A stretch of 64,000 nucleotides of DNA from Ascidia mentula (taxonomy: Eukaryota > Chordata > Ascidiacea > Phlebobranchia > Ascidiidae). The stretch spans positions 11,904,001-11,968,000 of the forward strand of contig OX387198.1 of NCBI GenBank assembly GCA_947561715.1. The letters run 5' to 3'. The translations under genes and the position numbers were made by a program. This document shows positions 1 to 13,360 of this stretch, piece after piece; position 1 is the first letter of the stretch, and every line of letters begins with the position of its first letter. Below the pieces are notes generated by a model. The model saw only the letters and a program-made list of their open reading frames with translations. It did no database searches and was not told where the DNA came from.

Positions 1-3000
1 ATTTAATTACCATCACTTCTTGTGAAAATATGACCTGGCAAAGAGAACCAAGATTGGAAAAACTTTTTGGTGATAAGTTTGTTCCTCGTGCCCACAGGTA
101 ATGCACGACCTGCATAGGCGCCTAGTTTTCATTTTTCCAGGGGGGGCGCCTATGTTATGACGTCATAATTTGTTACTATGATGTCATCAAGGATCGAAAA
201 ACTGTGTTTGAATTACAATGCATGAGGCGTATTAGCCAAAAGGGCGGCGTTAACAATAAACACACGAGATCGGTCTACGACACAACCAATAAGTACCAGG
301 TGGCATATCATACTGCGAGACTGACGTTGCAATAACCGATGTCAGTTACGCAAGCGAAACTAGGTCAACATATTTTGTGTGCGTCGCGTAAGAAACACAT
401 TGTTTTTAGGTGTTTTTTCTTCGAACGTTACAAATGCGACGAGTTACATGGTGCGGACAGACGCGCGTAATAGCCGCTCGCTTTTTTTTTTGGAAAAACC
501 TGGGGGGGCGCCGCCCCCCCTGCCCCCCCGGACTAGGCGCCTATGACGACCTGCATATATTACATTTTTATTTTATTTTGTCATGTTTTATTTAATATTT
601 TAGGTTTTACAACAAAAGGATTTACTTTGTAAGTAGTCGAGTACACCCTGGGGAAACCCCAGCAAGTTTTGTGTTTAATGGTTTTCTCAAGTTCATTCTT
701 CGTGAAAATGACCCTCGTGCCCAGGAACTGAGGAAAAGGTATATATTTGTATATATATTAAATGTGATCCTAGATCAGTGCTGTTCAACCTTTATGGTGC
801 CATGAGACTTTTTAAGTAGTTCAGCAAATATAATGCAGAACCCTTATTTTTAAAAAATTTGCAAAAACTTATCACACATAAAGAAAAACATAAATTTTTG
901 TTAGTGTAATGCAGCAGTATGTAATGTTGTTAATGTCATTATTTAATGACTTGACTGGAACCCTTAAAGTTCAAGGGATCTCTGCAAAAACATTTAAATA
1001 TAAATTTTCTGTTTTTAATGTAGATTTGTTTTCAAGTTGATTCCGATGTTAAACCCTGATGGAGTGTCACGTGGGCATTACCGAACTGATCAACGTGGTG
1101 TGAACCTAAATCGCGTCTACTTGAACCCCGACCCAGAATATCATTCTCCAGTATTTGCTGCACGTTCGCTTATTTTATTTTACCACCACTTCTATCAGCT
1201 ACCTGAAGAACTGGACACTACAAAAAGCATCGCTAATGGTAAATTGACCCAACAACGTAGAAACAACATGACCCCGGAAGAAAAAAGTGAGGCTGAAACA
1301 AAAAGTTCACCTGTAGATTGTGAAGGAGTCGTCGACCATCCGTCACATGATCTAAGGGTGATTATTTGTTTGTGATACTTTTGTGTTGGTTGTTTGGTTG
1401 TCAGTCGTTGCATGTATGGGTGTACGAGTGTAATGCAATCCCCTGTGACCTGTGCGGAAGTGTAAAGTTTCCCTTTCTAACCCAATTATAACAAATCAAT
1501 CAATAAGTGCTGCTTGTGAACAGATAAAGGATCATGCAAAAACATTCTCAAACTGAAACAATCCTAATATTATGTTTTGGTAAAAATATAGTTAGTTTTA
1601 TATTTATATTCAAACGAATACTTTTGTCATAATTTGTTAGTTTGAAATTATAGTGGCATATTGCTTTCTGTTGCAATTGTTTGCCTGTCAATGTGCTAAG
1701 TGTGGCAGTCCTACAACAGCGCGACATGCACTCTATATTCCATAATTTAGTCATTTAGAATTATTCAGATTTTCATGCATGTTGTATCTTGGTGTGCAAC
1801 AGGATGTGAACCAATGCTTCTCATTTAAGATTCACGGCATAGCAAAGGACTTGATTAAACCACCAGAGGCAGTGTATGATCTCCCATACAAACCCTTTAC
1901 TGGTGACTACCTGGACATCAAACCAAACAGAAGTGGGGTTGCCTACTATGTTGACCTGCATGGTCATGCATCAAAACGTGGTTGCTTTATTTACGGCAAT
2001 CATATTGAACTGGAAGAAGACCAGGTGCATTTAGTGCAATATTTAACGTTCACTATTTAAGAAACTGAAGTAGTCCTTGTCCATGGAATTGCCCTGATTT
2101 CATAAAGCCCTGTAATTATAAGAAAGAATTATACCAAATCTGCTGTGCTGTTCTTTCTTACATCTGCAACATTTAAAGTTTTAAGACTGACAGTGGATAC
2201 AGTTTTTGTGTGTTTGTGGGAAAATTTACCGATGACCGTAAACAAACAAAAAAATTGTTATTTGAAAAGGCAATTTCTACTATTGAATCAAACCGATCCA
2301 TAGCAAACCATAAGTTAGTTTCAAACAATACTAAAAAAAGCAGTAGCTTTTAAATAAGTTGCAGTGATCGCTAGGCCTGCATCTGCAGTTTTGGGCAGAT
2401 CCCAATATTTCAATTTTTGAAGTTAGTTTCAAACATTAATGTATCTGAAAAGCTGAATATCTTACTCTGATCATACTTTTGACCAAGTTTGTTGTCGTTA
2501 CCAGGTGAACAACCTCCTCTTTCCCAAACTCATTGCACTCAACACTGCACACTTTGACTTTAACGGTTGCAATTTCACCGAAAGAAACATGTATCTCAAA
2601 GACAAGAGGGATGGCATGTCCAAAGAGGGCAGCGGACGGGTTGCCATGTTCAAAGTGGGTGTAGTTTGTAATCTATTTTCTACAATCCGTATTAACAAGG
2701 CTAAGATAGATTTTTGGTTGTAAATATTTAAAAGTATAGATTGACAAGCTGCCCCCCTCTGCAGCTCACTATGTTATAGCCAGACAAAAGTATTGCTATA
2801 GTGCTAACTGTTGTCACCAGGCATTGTAAAATTCAACTGTCCTCCTGGCACAAAAGCTATGTAGATCTTATTGTAACCAACTTTTCTTTAACTTTTGTGC
2901 CAGAAGAACAGTTTAAGTATTGCAGGTTTGTGTTCAAGGTTCCAACTCAATTTTCATGCTGATGTCTTACTTTCTGTAGTTTCCAGCATGTGTCACATTT

Positions 3001-5944
3001 CTGGGAGTTTTGTAAAAAGAGAATTGATCACATGACATTTGCTCAGTTAGCCGATGCAAGACAGACGTTGATATTGGATTCCTATAAAAAGACTCTTTGT
3101 GTGCAGGTAGCTGGCTTGATACACAGCTATACCTTGGAGTGTAACTACAACACCGGTCGCACTGTGAACTGCATCCCACCTGCTGTGCACGACAACGGCA
3201 GAGCGACGCCTCCTCCACCAGCTGGTAATTATTCATTCATATGTTGTTGTTTTGTTGTGGCTGCCAGATACAATGTAGCAAGAAATTGCTTCTCATCTGA
3301 ACAACGTTTTTACGGGAATATTAACCTAACTGACATTTCGTCTGTGTTTCTGTTAAAAGGTATTATTTTCATCTACTTGCTCGAAATGGGCGATGATTTG
3401 GAGCTATTGTAAGCCTGGGGCCACAAATTAGTCAATCCATTCAAGCCCGCCCCCGCTTTCAATTTGGCCAATACGGTTTTTGGTCTACGCTACAGTTATG
3501 ACGTAACTACAACAACACAAACACTTTAGGGTTTCCCCCAAAGTACACACCCGAAATATTTGAGGAAGTTGGACGTGCCATGGCCATCGCCGCCCTCGAC
3601 ATGATCCAGGCCAACCCGTGGTCGAGAATACCACGATCAGAATTCGTCACTCATGAAAATTTGAGGAACTGGATGCTTAGGTATGTACACTGCATAATAT
3701 GTAATATAGTATCTATATCGGGGGTTCTCATACCTAACCTTTCTTGGCTTACGTCACCCCTGTGGAATTTATCAAGATTTTGCGCTAAACCGATGAGCAA
3801 CTGCCGCGAATATCACAATCGTCATTTCTGTCTATTCCAGATAGGGGGATTTATCATGTTAAAAATGTTTGCACTCGATGTAGCGTTGCAGTACCGGTAT
3901 ACCGCATGGTGAAGTGAATATAAAAGAAAGACTCGCAGCACCACTGAAAGTTACAAGAACGCCGTTTGGGAACCACTTCCAGACTATATAGTGAAGTAGG
4001 CTTCTAATCAGTCCCAGTTAGTTTTATTGGACAACGAATCGATTTTGTTGCACATTTCTTTTGTCAACATATTTTCATAAAATGTGTCCCCCAAATTGGT
4101 GTGAATATTTGTTTTAAGATATGTGAGAAGTTCTTGTGGTAACCCAATACTTCCCCGCAAGATGGCGCGCATAAGCACCCGCATGTCCAGCACCTCAATC
4201 TCCAATATGAACGCGAATGCAAACGGAAACTCGGTAAACCAGCAAAACGGCAACGGCAGTGGAAATGGCAACAGAAACTCAAGAAACAGGTACAATTCAG
4301 CAAGCGCTAGTTCTCGACAATCCTGGATCAGTCGTCTTTGTACCCTACTTTAATACCTTCTGGTTCGTTTTGATGTGTTACAGTCGCAGCAACGATGTGG
4401 CCAAACCCGCGCCCGTGAATTCGACGTCATCCAACAGGTTGGCCGCAGTCAGCGCTTCGAACCGCCTCGCGCCGGTTAAAACCGGTTCCGGCACAATTTC
4501 GAACGGCGGCCAGAGCGTCACAAACGGCCGGCCTGTAGCGCAAGTCGGTAAAGGTGCTGAGAACATAAAGCGACAACGCAACTTGATCCGAGCCGCTGTG
4601 AATGGAAACAACAAACCGATGAATGCCAATTTGCTGGGAAGCCACTTTGACGTAGGCGACGGTTCCGATATCAAGCATTTACCCATCGTGACGTCACATC
4701 CTGCACAGAACAGTCGGTCCATGACGCCACAGGGCACTGTGTCCAACTTATTTAGTCGGACGAGCAACTCAGACAGCGAATTGATGTCCAACAGTTCTCC
4801 TGCTGTGTTGCGTAGAGAAGGTGCGAAAAATTCTCGTTCGGCAGATGGCGCAACTGAGAATCGCTTTGGCATGGGCGAACGCATTGGCGATCAAAAGCTG
4901 CCTCCCGCGGGAAATCGACCGTCGCTTTCCCGCAACCAAACCTTCCCGCGTGCAGCCAACTCAAGCCGTTCCGTCACTTGGCAAGGAGGCGCGAGCAGAT
5001 CCGGGAACTCCAAGATCCCGGTTCGAACCCAACCAAAGGGATTCATTACACCACAAGTTAGTCGACCGCCAGCTTTGGCGTACAAAGGTCGAAGTCCGTC
5101 TGGGGCAAACGCACGATCAACGCCGCCCACAGGTTCTCTGCGGCCTTCTCCGATCGGTTTGGCGGCCAATTTAACGCAAGTGGTCGTTGGGCCTGGCGGG
5201 GTGGTAACTATTCCGTTAAAGCACACTTCCTCGCGCTTCTACAACGCAGCTCCACAGACCCCCAACAACGAGTCACTGCGAGCCCCCATTAGTGGCGGCA
5301 TGTACCTCGCCAACAGCACGGCTGCTTTAGCAATGCAACCTCTCACAGTATCACAGAAGCCTTTGTTGATTCCACAGCGCGAGGAAACAACACAAGAGTA
5401 TGCGCCCGAACGTTACACTCCCATGGTTTCACCCTTCCGTAGCCCACCGTCTGGAGACGACGCCGGCGTTGCAATAAAGCCATCTGCAAGATCTGGCAAA
5501 TCAGGTCGGCGTTCCAGCAAAGGAAAGGCGGGAAAACGGGGTCGCTCGAGCCGTCAAAATACAGCCGGCGGCGCGGGAAGCAAAACGCCGCAGAAGGGCT
5601 CCAGAGAGTCGGGAAGGCGCAAGATGAAAGCTACGGAAACGAAGTCGGAAAGAAGGAATTCGGATAGTGACGTGGATCTTGCGAAAGAAGCGATGAAGCT
5701 TTCCACGCGCCTCGCTAAATCTAACTTGTTGTACGCATCTGAAGCGGTAGAGTCTTCGGTGCCTCTTTTCTCTGAGAAGGTGTTGAGCGGTTTGACATCC
5801 TCACCGGGCACTGAAGGATCTGCGTCTGCTTCCCCAGGGCAGAACAATATAGCGGGGTTGCCTAATCACATTGATTTAGAATCTCAGTCGTTAGGTCGAG
5901 TTTCGCCGACGGTCAGGTCGTTTATAGATGTGAGTTTGGATTAA
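1..5944 (+). CDS. AGBL5: Cytosolic carboxypeptidase-like protein 5 (3' part)
   Basis: M14-family metallocarboxypeptidase of the CCP5/AGBL5 type, known to remove glutamate branch points from polyglutamylated tubulin in cytoplasm and cilia. Exons by my splice reading: 1-97 (5' cut by the window), 604-738, 1024-1357, 1803-2024, 2505-2654, 3107-3224, 3530-3680, 4119-4289, 4384-5944; phases join without a stop and give 978 codons plus TAA. Catalytic features are present: the HPGET zinc motif in exon 2, NPDGV and RGVNLNR in exon 3, the third zinc ligand in [10 protein letters not shown] (exon 4), and the catalytic Glu in YTLECNYN (exon 6). The last exon encodes an about 520-residue Ser/Pro/Gly/Arg-rich, low-complexity basic tail, as in vertebrate CCP5 but with little sequence identity. 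An AATAAA at 6736-6741 is a plausible poly(A) signal. The N-terminal part lies left of the window. Confidence 0.93.
113..545. mobile_element. hAT-like MITE in AGBL5 intron
   Basis: A 433-bp non-coding element with terminal inverted repeats of 14 bp: CATAGGCGCCTAGT at the left and its exact reverse complement at 532-545. It is flanked by a perfect 8-bp direct repeat ACGACCTG (105-112 and 546-553), the duplication size typical of hAT transposons. The subterminal parts are G/C runs. No transposase is present; the short frame at 410-595 lies inside it and is not a gene. Confidence 0.8.
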
Positions 5945-8213
5945 GCGTTGCCCAAGAAGTTTGTTGTTCAGCAAACTCATTAGCTCGTTGGGATTGTGTC
6001 GAGTTTTTAGCACAAGTTTTGCCTCGGTGCTAAAATGTGGCCGCGTAACCCAAAATAGTTTTCGAACGTACTAAAATGTTTTTACGTATATTTAGTGCCA
6101 ACTTTTTCGCAACATTTATTTTTTAACAACACACAAGTGAAACTGTAATTTTATGTTCTGCAAAACTCGCAACGCCATACACAGTGACGGTTTCGTCTTC
6201 GCAACTTCCTCATAATTTTACCAACTTTCTTCATTTGCATTTTGTTCCCGTTGTGATTTCACACGTCCTTTGTTTTTTTGCACAACTTTAAGTGCTAAAT
6301 ACTAACCCGTTCGTACCAAACCGTTCCGTGCCTCATTTTGTTCCACAAATCTCTGTGTTGATATTGCAGAAATGAATTTATTTGTCAAGATTTTGTGGTA
6401 ACATAAGTTTTAATTTGGTACATTTTGTGGTAACATAAGTTTTAATTTGGTACATTTTATGGTAACATAAGTTTTAAGTTGGTACATTTTGTGATAACAT
6501 AAGTTTTAAGTTGGTACATTTTGTGGTAACATAAGTTTTAATTTGGTACATTTTATGGCAACATAAGTTTTAAGTTGGTACATTTTGTGATAACATAAGT
6601 TTTAAGTTTGCAAAAGCCGCTAATATAACGTTCAACCACTGTGTAGAAAGAAAATATCTGTGGTAGTTTTTGCTTGCGCTGCTGTGCGGCTTGTTCAGTT
6701 CTTTTTTACTTCAACTTCGTAGTCTTACTTTTCTCAATAAAACATTCGCAAGTTCTTAACCGCAGATCTGAAATTGGAATCCACATTATGTCGAATACGC
6801 AATAGAAAGGCATCCAATGTTTTGTTGCAAAAAACTGCTAGAGATGCAGTTAAACATAAATTTGCATATTCAGCGTTACCAGACAAGCTGACGTCATCGT
6901 TGTTCATTACCGCTATCCGAGTAAAGCGCGCCATATCAAAACGCTGGTATAGCACTTGGTAAATATTACACGGTTTATTTCGCCACATTTATGATTTGTG
7001 GTATGCTGGATTGTGGCATTTGTTACTCACTTTGAAGGATTGGCAGTTGCATGTAGAGAAATGACCAACATTTATTTGAATGCCAGAAGGCATTTTATTA
7101 AAAAACAAGTAGCAGGTTAGACGAGTTTTGATTGCAGGGGTTTGTAATTGCCACTTGTACGTTTGGACAACAGCAGATCGTTTGCAAACGCCCTGCGGCC
7201 CAACTGGACGAAGTACACATTGTCTTACCGCTTGTGAACACCGTTGTTACCATTAACGTAAATTGGTTATTAACGTTGTAGCGAGTTGCCCAAATGAAAA
7301 TTTAAATTTTTTTCATAAAAAAACAGACTAAATAGCATATGTCTCCGCCTAATCATTGATCAAATTGGCATTCAAAGTGTCGTAAGCAACTTGCAAGGTA
7401 TTTTGTGAAGTGTGGCGTAGATGAATTTGAAGCTTTTTGAGAAAAAGAGAGATTCAGTTCCATGAAGAAGCCTGAAGTAGTTTGGTTGAGGATACTTGAG
7501 GGTTATTGTATAGCGCCCAAACGTTCGTGGTAACTTCTCAATATAGGCTGCGGTATGATCACACAAGTTTTTAAGGCAGGGCATACGTTTCATTGTGTAT
7601 AAAAAAAACTTAACCTCTGGCATAAAATGAAACACAGTTTTTGCATTTCCGTGTTTGACTCATTACCGTGTCATAACCTTGGTGTTGTCTCGTCGCTTCA
7701 CGGCAAAGTGCAATCTGGGTTGTTTTTAGTGCTAGAAGATCAGAACTGAAATTGCCAAAGAATTGTAACAGAATTGTTACAAGCGAAGAAATTCTGTGCA
7801 AATTAGAATATTTATTATATAGGCATGTTTTCTTGAGATAAAAAAGAAAAACGAGTGTTTATCTTGGAAGAGAAACCACGTTTATTGTAATTGTAAATTT
7901 TGATGTTGTAATTAAGTAGCCTACTCGTGGGCATATTGCGTGAAATCCGACAGATATCGATTAGCCTACGTATCTGTAACTGCTTAATTAGCCTACTTCG
8001 TGGTACAATAGGTTGTGACACGATACGAGATTTGACAAATTTACTGTCTGAGTTGTGCATTAACAAGTGCCAACTCCCCCCAAAAATTTGGTCTTTTAAT
8101 TTATCGCATATTCATAGATCGATGATAACCACCAAATCCGCAGAATTGAATGTCAAACAGTTTCAATGTTTTAGGTTAAAAGAAAAAAACGCCGAATTCA
8201 CTTTATAAACCAA
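5945..8213. other. AGBL5 3' UTR and intergenic region
   Basis: No gene seen. It holds the AGBL5 3' end (AATAAA 6736-6741), a 32-bp minisatellite (listed separately) and AT-rich sequence up to the SLC26 start. An acceptor-like stretch ending in TTTTAG at 8174, 39 bases before the SLC26 ATG, could be a cis or trans 3' splice site for the SLC26 mRNA. Confidence 0.6.
6391..6609. repeat. 32-bp minisatellite, about 7 copies
   Basis: About seven tandem copies of a 32-bp unit containing GGTAACATAAGTTTTAA and TTGGTACATTTT. Copies differ at a few positions (TGTGG/TGTGA/TATGG; AATTTGG/AAGTTGG). It lies in the AGBL5 3' UTR, just upstream of the likely poly(A) signal. Confidence 0.9.
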
Positions 8214-11200
8214 ATGGATTCTGCTTCGAACGAGGAAACTGAGATTCTGATTCAACGATCAAAGTACACGAAACAGCAGTTTCAACTGAAATATAACATA
8301 CCTTCTGAAGAAGAGAGAAACTTCAGCTTGGACACCGTGAAGACCCGGATAAAATCTTTTGTAGGAGATAAAAAGAGACAACCTTGTTTATCGGTCAAAT
8401 CTTTTCTCCTCGGATTATTTCCTATTTTCGATTGGTTGCCGAAGTACAGAGTCAAAGAATGGCTAGGGTCTGACGTCATAAGTGGTGTCACAATAGGAAT
8501 TATGCAGATTCCACAAGGTAAACCCATATATATGTTTATTTTTTTCGGCATTTAAAACCTTATATAACGAGACACATTGCAAATTTACTGTTTCTCCGTA
8601 TGAATGCACCTAGTTTGGTGCCCAACGGATGATCGTATAATTGTATAGTCACCACAAAGTGAAAATTTTTGCCTGGCCGTCTGGTCGGCAAGATTGTCCA
8701 CAAGAGTCACACCAAGCTGAAATGATGAGATCTAAAAGGCCGAGCTGTCTGCAGCCTACAAAAGTAAATTTAGCGTTTGTTGATTACAGGAATGTCTTAT
8801 TCACTTCTGGCTGGCCAGCATCCTATATACGGACTGTATAACGCGTTTTTTGCCGCCATTCTTTACTCCATATTGGGAACGTCAAGGCACGTGTCAATGG
8901 GTATGCAACATGTTTTAGCAGCTTTAGAAAACTTCTCTAAATAACTAACACCATTGCGACGTGAATTTCAAGGAACCTTCGCGATCACCAGTCTCATGCT
9001 TGGCACCGCCGTCTCATCCGCCGTACCCGAACCTATTCTGCAAAACGCCTCTGTTAGCGAAGAAATAAACATAATGGACATATTTTACCAAGAAAGGATA
9101 ATCCTTGGGGCAAGCACAACCTTCGTCATAGGCGTATTTCTGGTATATGCATCTAAAATGTTCGTTTCTCTAAAAATTTTAAAAACTCACTTCTATTATT
9201 GTTGATTGTGCAACACAGTTAGGCCTCAGCTTTGTTAACCTTGGGTCAGTGGTGATGTATTTGTCTGAGCCAATGATCAGCGGGTTTACCTGCGGTGCCG
9301 CCGTGCACGTGTTCGTCTCGCAACTCAAGGGGTTATTGGGGGTCAAAGTACGGAGTTACTCCGGGCCACTTAACGTCATTTGGGTAAGTTCGTCGTTTTG
9401 CGACTCCTAAATAAGAAAATTATTACAACACAAACTGCTGCTTATGTTAGGTTATACGTGACATCATCATCGCTCTGACGTCACTTGATTCTGAGGGTCG
9501 AACACGTACGGCAGCAACAGTCGTCATATCGTTGATTTGCATTGTGTTTCTGCTTATTGTGAAGGAGATTAACGAACGTTACAAAAAGAAACTTCCTCTT
9601 GGTATACCGATACCAGGAGAAATATTTGTGGTAAGTTCTGGAGAGCAGCGGTATTATAAAATTTGATATTTACATACGTTCGTTGATGTAGACAAAGATA
9701 TTAGACCCAATGGACAAGCATCACATGGCACATGTATTTTGCTAAACCAAATGAAAATTGGCGAATATCCGTTGTTAAAGTTTAATTTTATACATAAGGA
9801 AACATCGTATTTTCGTCATGCTGTTTATTTATGTCTCTTTCGTTGCAACCCGCAGGTTATCTTGGGCACAGGAATATCTTACGCTGTGGGACTTGAGGAA
9901 ATGTACAACGTCATCATTGTTGGCAACATCCCACGCGGGTAATGGTTTGTTTCACATTTCGCGACTTAACATGACTGAACAAAACGAATCACGCTTTAGA
10001 CTGCCCGTTCCTTCGACCACAGCAGTAGCCAAGATTCCTTCGGTGGTGGGCTACGCCATTCCAATCGGCGTGGTCGGCTATTCGGTTGCAGTTTCCATTG
10101 CCAAAATATTTGCCAACAATTTCGGCTACAAGATCAGACCAAATCAAGTACGTTATCCCAACTGTTCCCTACCTTTATTCAAAAAGCGACAGTAATTTAA
10201 AAAAAATCATATTCAAAAAATTCTCACGACCCGAGTACAAAGTCATCCAGTTAGTTTGATGTAACAAACAATATACAAAACTACAGTTATACAAGGATAC
10301 TTGTAACAAACAATATAAGAAACTACAGTACCTGGCAAAATTCAATTCGTAATTATATGCTTTAACACTTCGATTATTTGCTCGAACAGATTGGGAAACA
10401 ATGCGTTATAGCCCATGGGCGCACACAGACTACTACACCTATCAGTTCTTGTATTTGTTTATTATTCTTATTTCTTTGCAGGAATTGGTTGCTTACGGTT
10501 GTAGTAACCTCATAGTCTCTTTGTTCTACTGTATTCCAGCGTTTCCATCCATGTCGAGGAGCTGTGTTCAGGTGAGCAGATTGTGATGTGTTTATTTTGG
10601 AGGTGAAATGACGCCATATGACAGCAATTTTTTAGGTTGATAGTGGCGGCAAAACGCAGCTTGTTGGACTTATATCAGCCACCCTCATCTTGTTGGTGCT
10701 GCTTTGGATTGGACCTCTCTTTCGCACAATTCCAAGGGTGGGAAATTCTAAAACTAAAGTTTCACTGAAAATTGTCAAAATAAATTCAATGCTGTTTGAG
10801 TGGAATATTTAAGTAAACCGTTTAGTTTGGATTTGGCTTTAATTACGAATAAGAAGCCTTTATACAATCATAACTGGTCAATCCAATCAAAATAACAGTT
10901 TGCACAAATAAACAAGCACTATGCATTTCATGTCATCTGCAGCTTTTTGGCATATTGTATAGTTAAAGACTTTCATTCACATTTCATGCCTATACAAAGT
11001 ATCAATGTAGTGCTGGAAACGTTTTCGTAGCGTTGCATTCATATTTTGACCGTTTTGCCAACATGTTTTAGGCATGCTTGGCGGCCATTATCGCCGTGGC
11101 AATCAAAGGAATGTTACGAAAGGCTCGCGACTTCAAACCATACTGGAAAACAAGCAAGTTGGACGGTGCGGTATGGTTGGTATCTTGTCTGGGCACCATC

Positions 11201-13360
11201 TTCCTTGATGTCGTAAGTATAATTTTTTAATTACGAAGGTTATAGGCTAGTTTTGGGCAATGGCATCATGATACCATGGGAAAACAGTTTGCAGTGTTTT
11301 TGAAATGATTTATTCAGTTGGTTTCTGATTATTTACTTGGGCGACTCAGCTGACACAGTTATTTCGCAACTGCTTGTTTTGTTAAAGGTGTACGGCTTAG
11401 TGGCGGGTGTCTCCTTCTCAATGCTCTGTGTTGTCTTCCGAACTCAGTTTGTGCAGAAGCAAGTCCTGTCGCAAGTGGGCGCCACTGAGATTTATCACAG
11501 TTCAATGCAACCTGAGGTATATAAAGCCCATTACTTCACTACGTATTTGAACGTCTTTTTTATTAGTAACCATAATAAAGGCATCCAGGCTACCATCGAC
11601 TTGAAACCGAAAAGAAGGACGACCGAGAAGGCCTGAGTGCTTAACGTTGTTTAAGTCAAAGCACATTGAATAAAGGACATCTGTGACTACAATGCTTAAA
11701 ATACCTAAAAATAAGGACGCCCAAACCCTGTTTTCTAAGACGTCGACTTTCAAAATAGGGACAAATTTAAGAAATATGGGAACCCTGGGCAGGCCTATAT
11801 CGAACTATATAAATACCGTGAAGTCGAAATCATGAACTACTGTGACGCAAGAATTCAAGTCGAATATTTATTATTATGTTCAGGCAAACTCCAGTTGTGT
11901 GGTGGTAGCCTTCGGAGGTCCTTTACATTACGTGAACAAGGAGCAACTCGGAAAGTTTTTGGTGAAAGTTACAGGCGTTGATCCCTCGGTGGAAAAACAA
12001 AGACTCAAGAAGAACGATAAAGACAACATTAAGTTAGAGGTATGGGCAAAAAATATCCTAATGACGCAAACGGCAATTTAACATGTAGGCAACCGTTCCT
12101 GTATGTCGCTTATTGTGGTATGTGCTGTAATATAAATGTATCAGAGTTAAAATAAAGTTTGCATGCATATAGGTGAATGAAGTCAAAAGCAGCATCGACG
12201 AGGAAACCGTTGTTCACGCTTACGACAATTTCCAAACAGGTTCGTCTAAAAAATTTATTTTCATTCGCATTTTTCGCTACTTTGTGATCTATAACATCTT
12301 TGTTAAGACACTGTGTCAGAGCAAGAGTGTTCGCCACAACCACGTGATGTTGAAAAATGTCACAACGATTCACCCTTATCATCTAAATGCGTGGTACTAG
12401 ACTGCACTCAAATCAGCTTTATGGACGCGGTCGGAGTGAAGACACTCAATAAAGTGGTCGGCGAATTCGCAGATGCAGATGTGAAAATAGTTTTGGCAAA
12501 TGTTACAGGTAAGTTTATACACTGCCGTCAACGCCAATATACAACAAGTATTAATGACGACTACTGATTCCAATATGTCTTTGAAATCCAGCACAGTTCG
12601 AAATGCTCTATAAAATACTTACACTAATGAGATGTTGATTTTTCGAACATATTTTAGACCTAGGAAACATCACAGCAAATATTCCATAACATTATCAGAA
12701 ATACGCTATACGGAATAATGTTAAATTTCATTACCTTTCTAAATCTGAGGCACCAAACAGCTATACACGAGTAGCTTTCGCGTACAACTGGCTGCCAGAA
12801 CCACTGGTTTGACTTTTCATTCATTCAACTATATTTTGAATAAAGTGTTTAAACAAAATACTGTATATAATTGTCTAGATTTTATACCTGATACGGCCCG
12901 CAAACCTTTTAGTTTATCTTGGCCTCCAAAACAAAACAGAAAGTTGCCCAAGACTATACACTGCACTGATATACATTGATCTCGCATTTATTTTGTGTAC
13001 GTCACTATATTTTCGGCACGCTTATTGCCTTGTTTAGGAATTATTGTTTTTTTACTCTAAATTAGTAATTGTAATTCCTGTACAAGGAGAACATTTTTGA
13101 AAAACATGATCTTGTCTTGAATGGCCCAAATCGTCGCTGCCCACAGATATTTATGGTTCTCTGTGAAAAAGATTGGTGGCCCCTGACCTAAAACATTGCA
13201 TTTTATAGATTCAGTGCTTGGCATACTCTCACGGGGAGGATTTCTTGAGAAATTCGGTCATGACGTCATATTTCTGACTGTTCATGACGCAGTTACTTGG
13301 TGGCGTAAATTGCCCAAGCGCTTTACGATAGAAGAGGAACTGTCAAGTGTCAGACTGTAA
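8214..13360 (+). CDS. SLC26: SLC26-family anion transporter (SulP/STAS)
   Basis: Complete 15-exon gene, about 728 aa: 8214-8517, 8790-8900, 8973-9142, about 9218-9383, 9451-9630, 9856-9938, 10000-10147, 10482-10571, 10636-10737, 11072-11212, 11388-11516, 11884-12039, 12173-12239, 12320-12508, 13209-13360. SLC26 proteins are plasma-membrane anion exchangers or channels. The N-terminus carries the family segment before TM1 ([16 protein letters not shown]). Exon 2 has the SulP signature region ([10 protein letters not shown], then GTSRHVSMG). Exons 3-11 are rich in membrane segments. Exons 12-15 encode the cytosolic STAS domain (core [18 protein letters not shown]) with a charged variable loop. 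The last residues are Val-Arg-Leu, which fits a class II PDZ ligand. AATAAA at 13446-13451. I cannot assign a vertebrate paralogue from sequence alone; closest in feel to the A5/A6 group. Confidence 0.93.

Noticed and set aside
410..595. 61-codon frame
   Set aside because: It lies in the G/C-run end of the MITE and crosses its border.
775..990. Possible hAT-like remnant in AGBL5 intron 2
   Set aside because: Only the left edge (GCTGTTCAACCTTTATGG) recalls hAT ends; no matching right end or target duplication.
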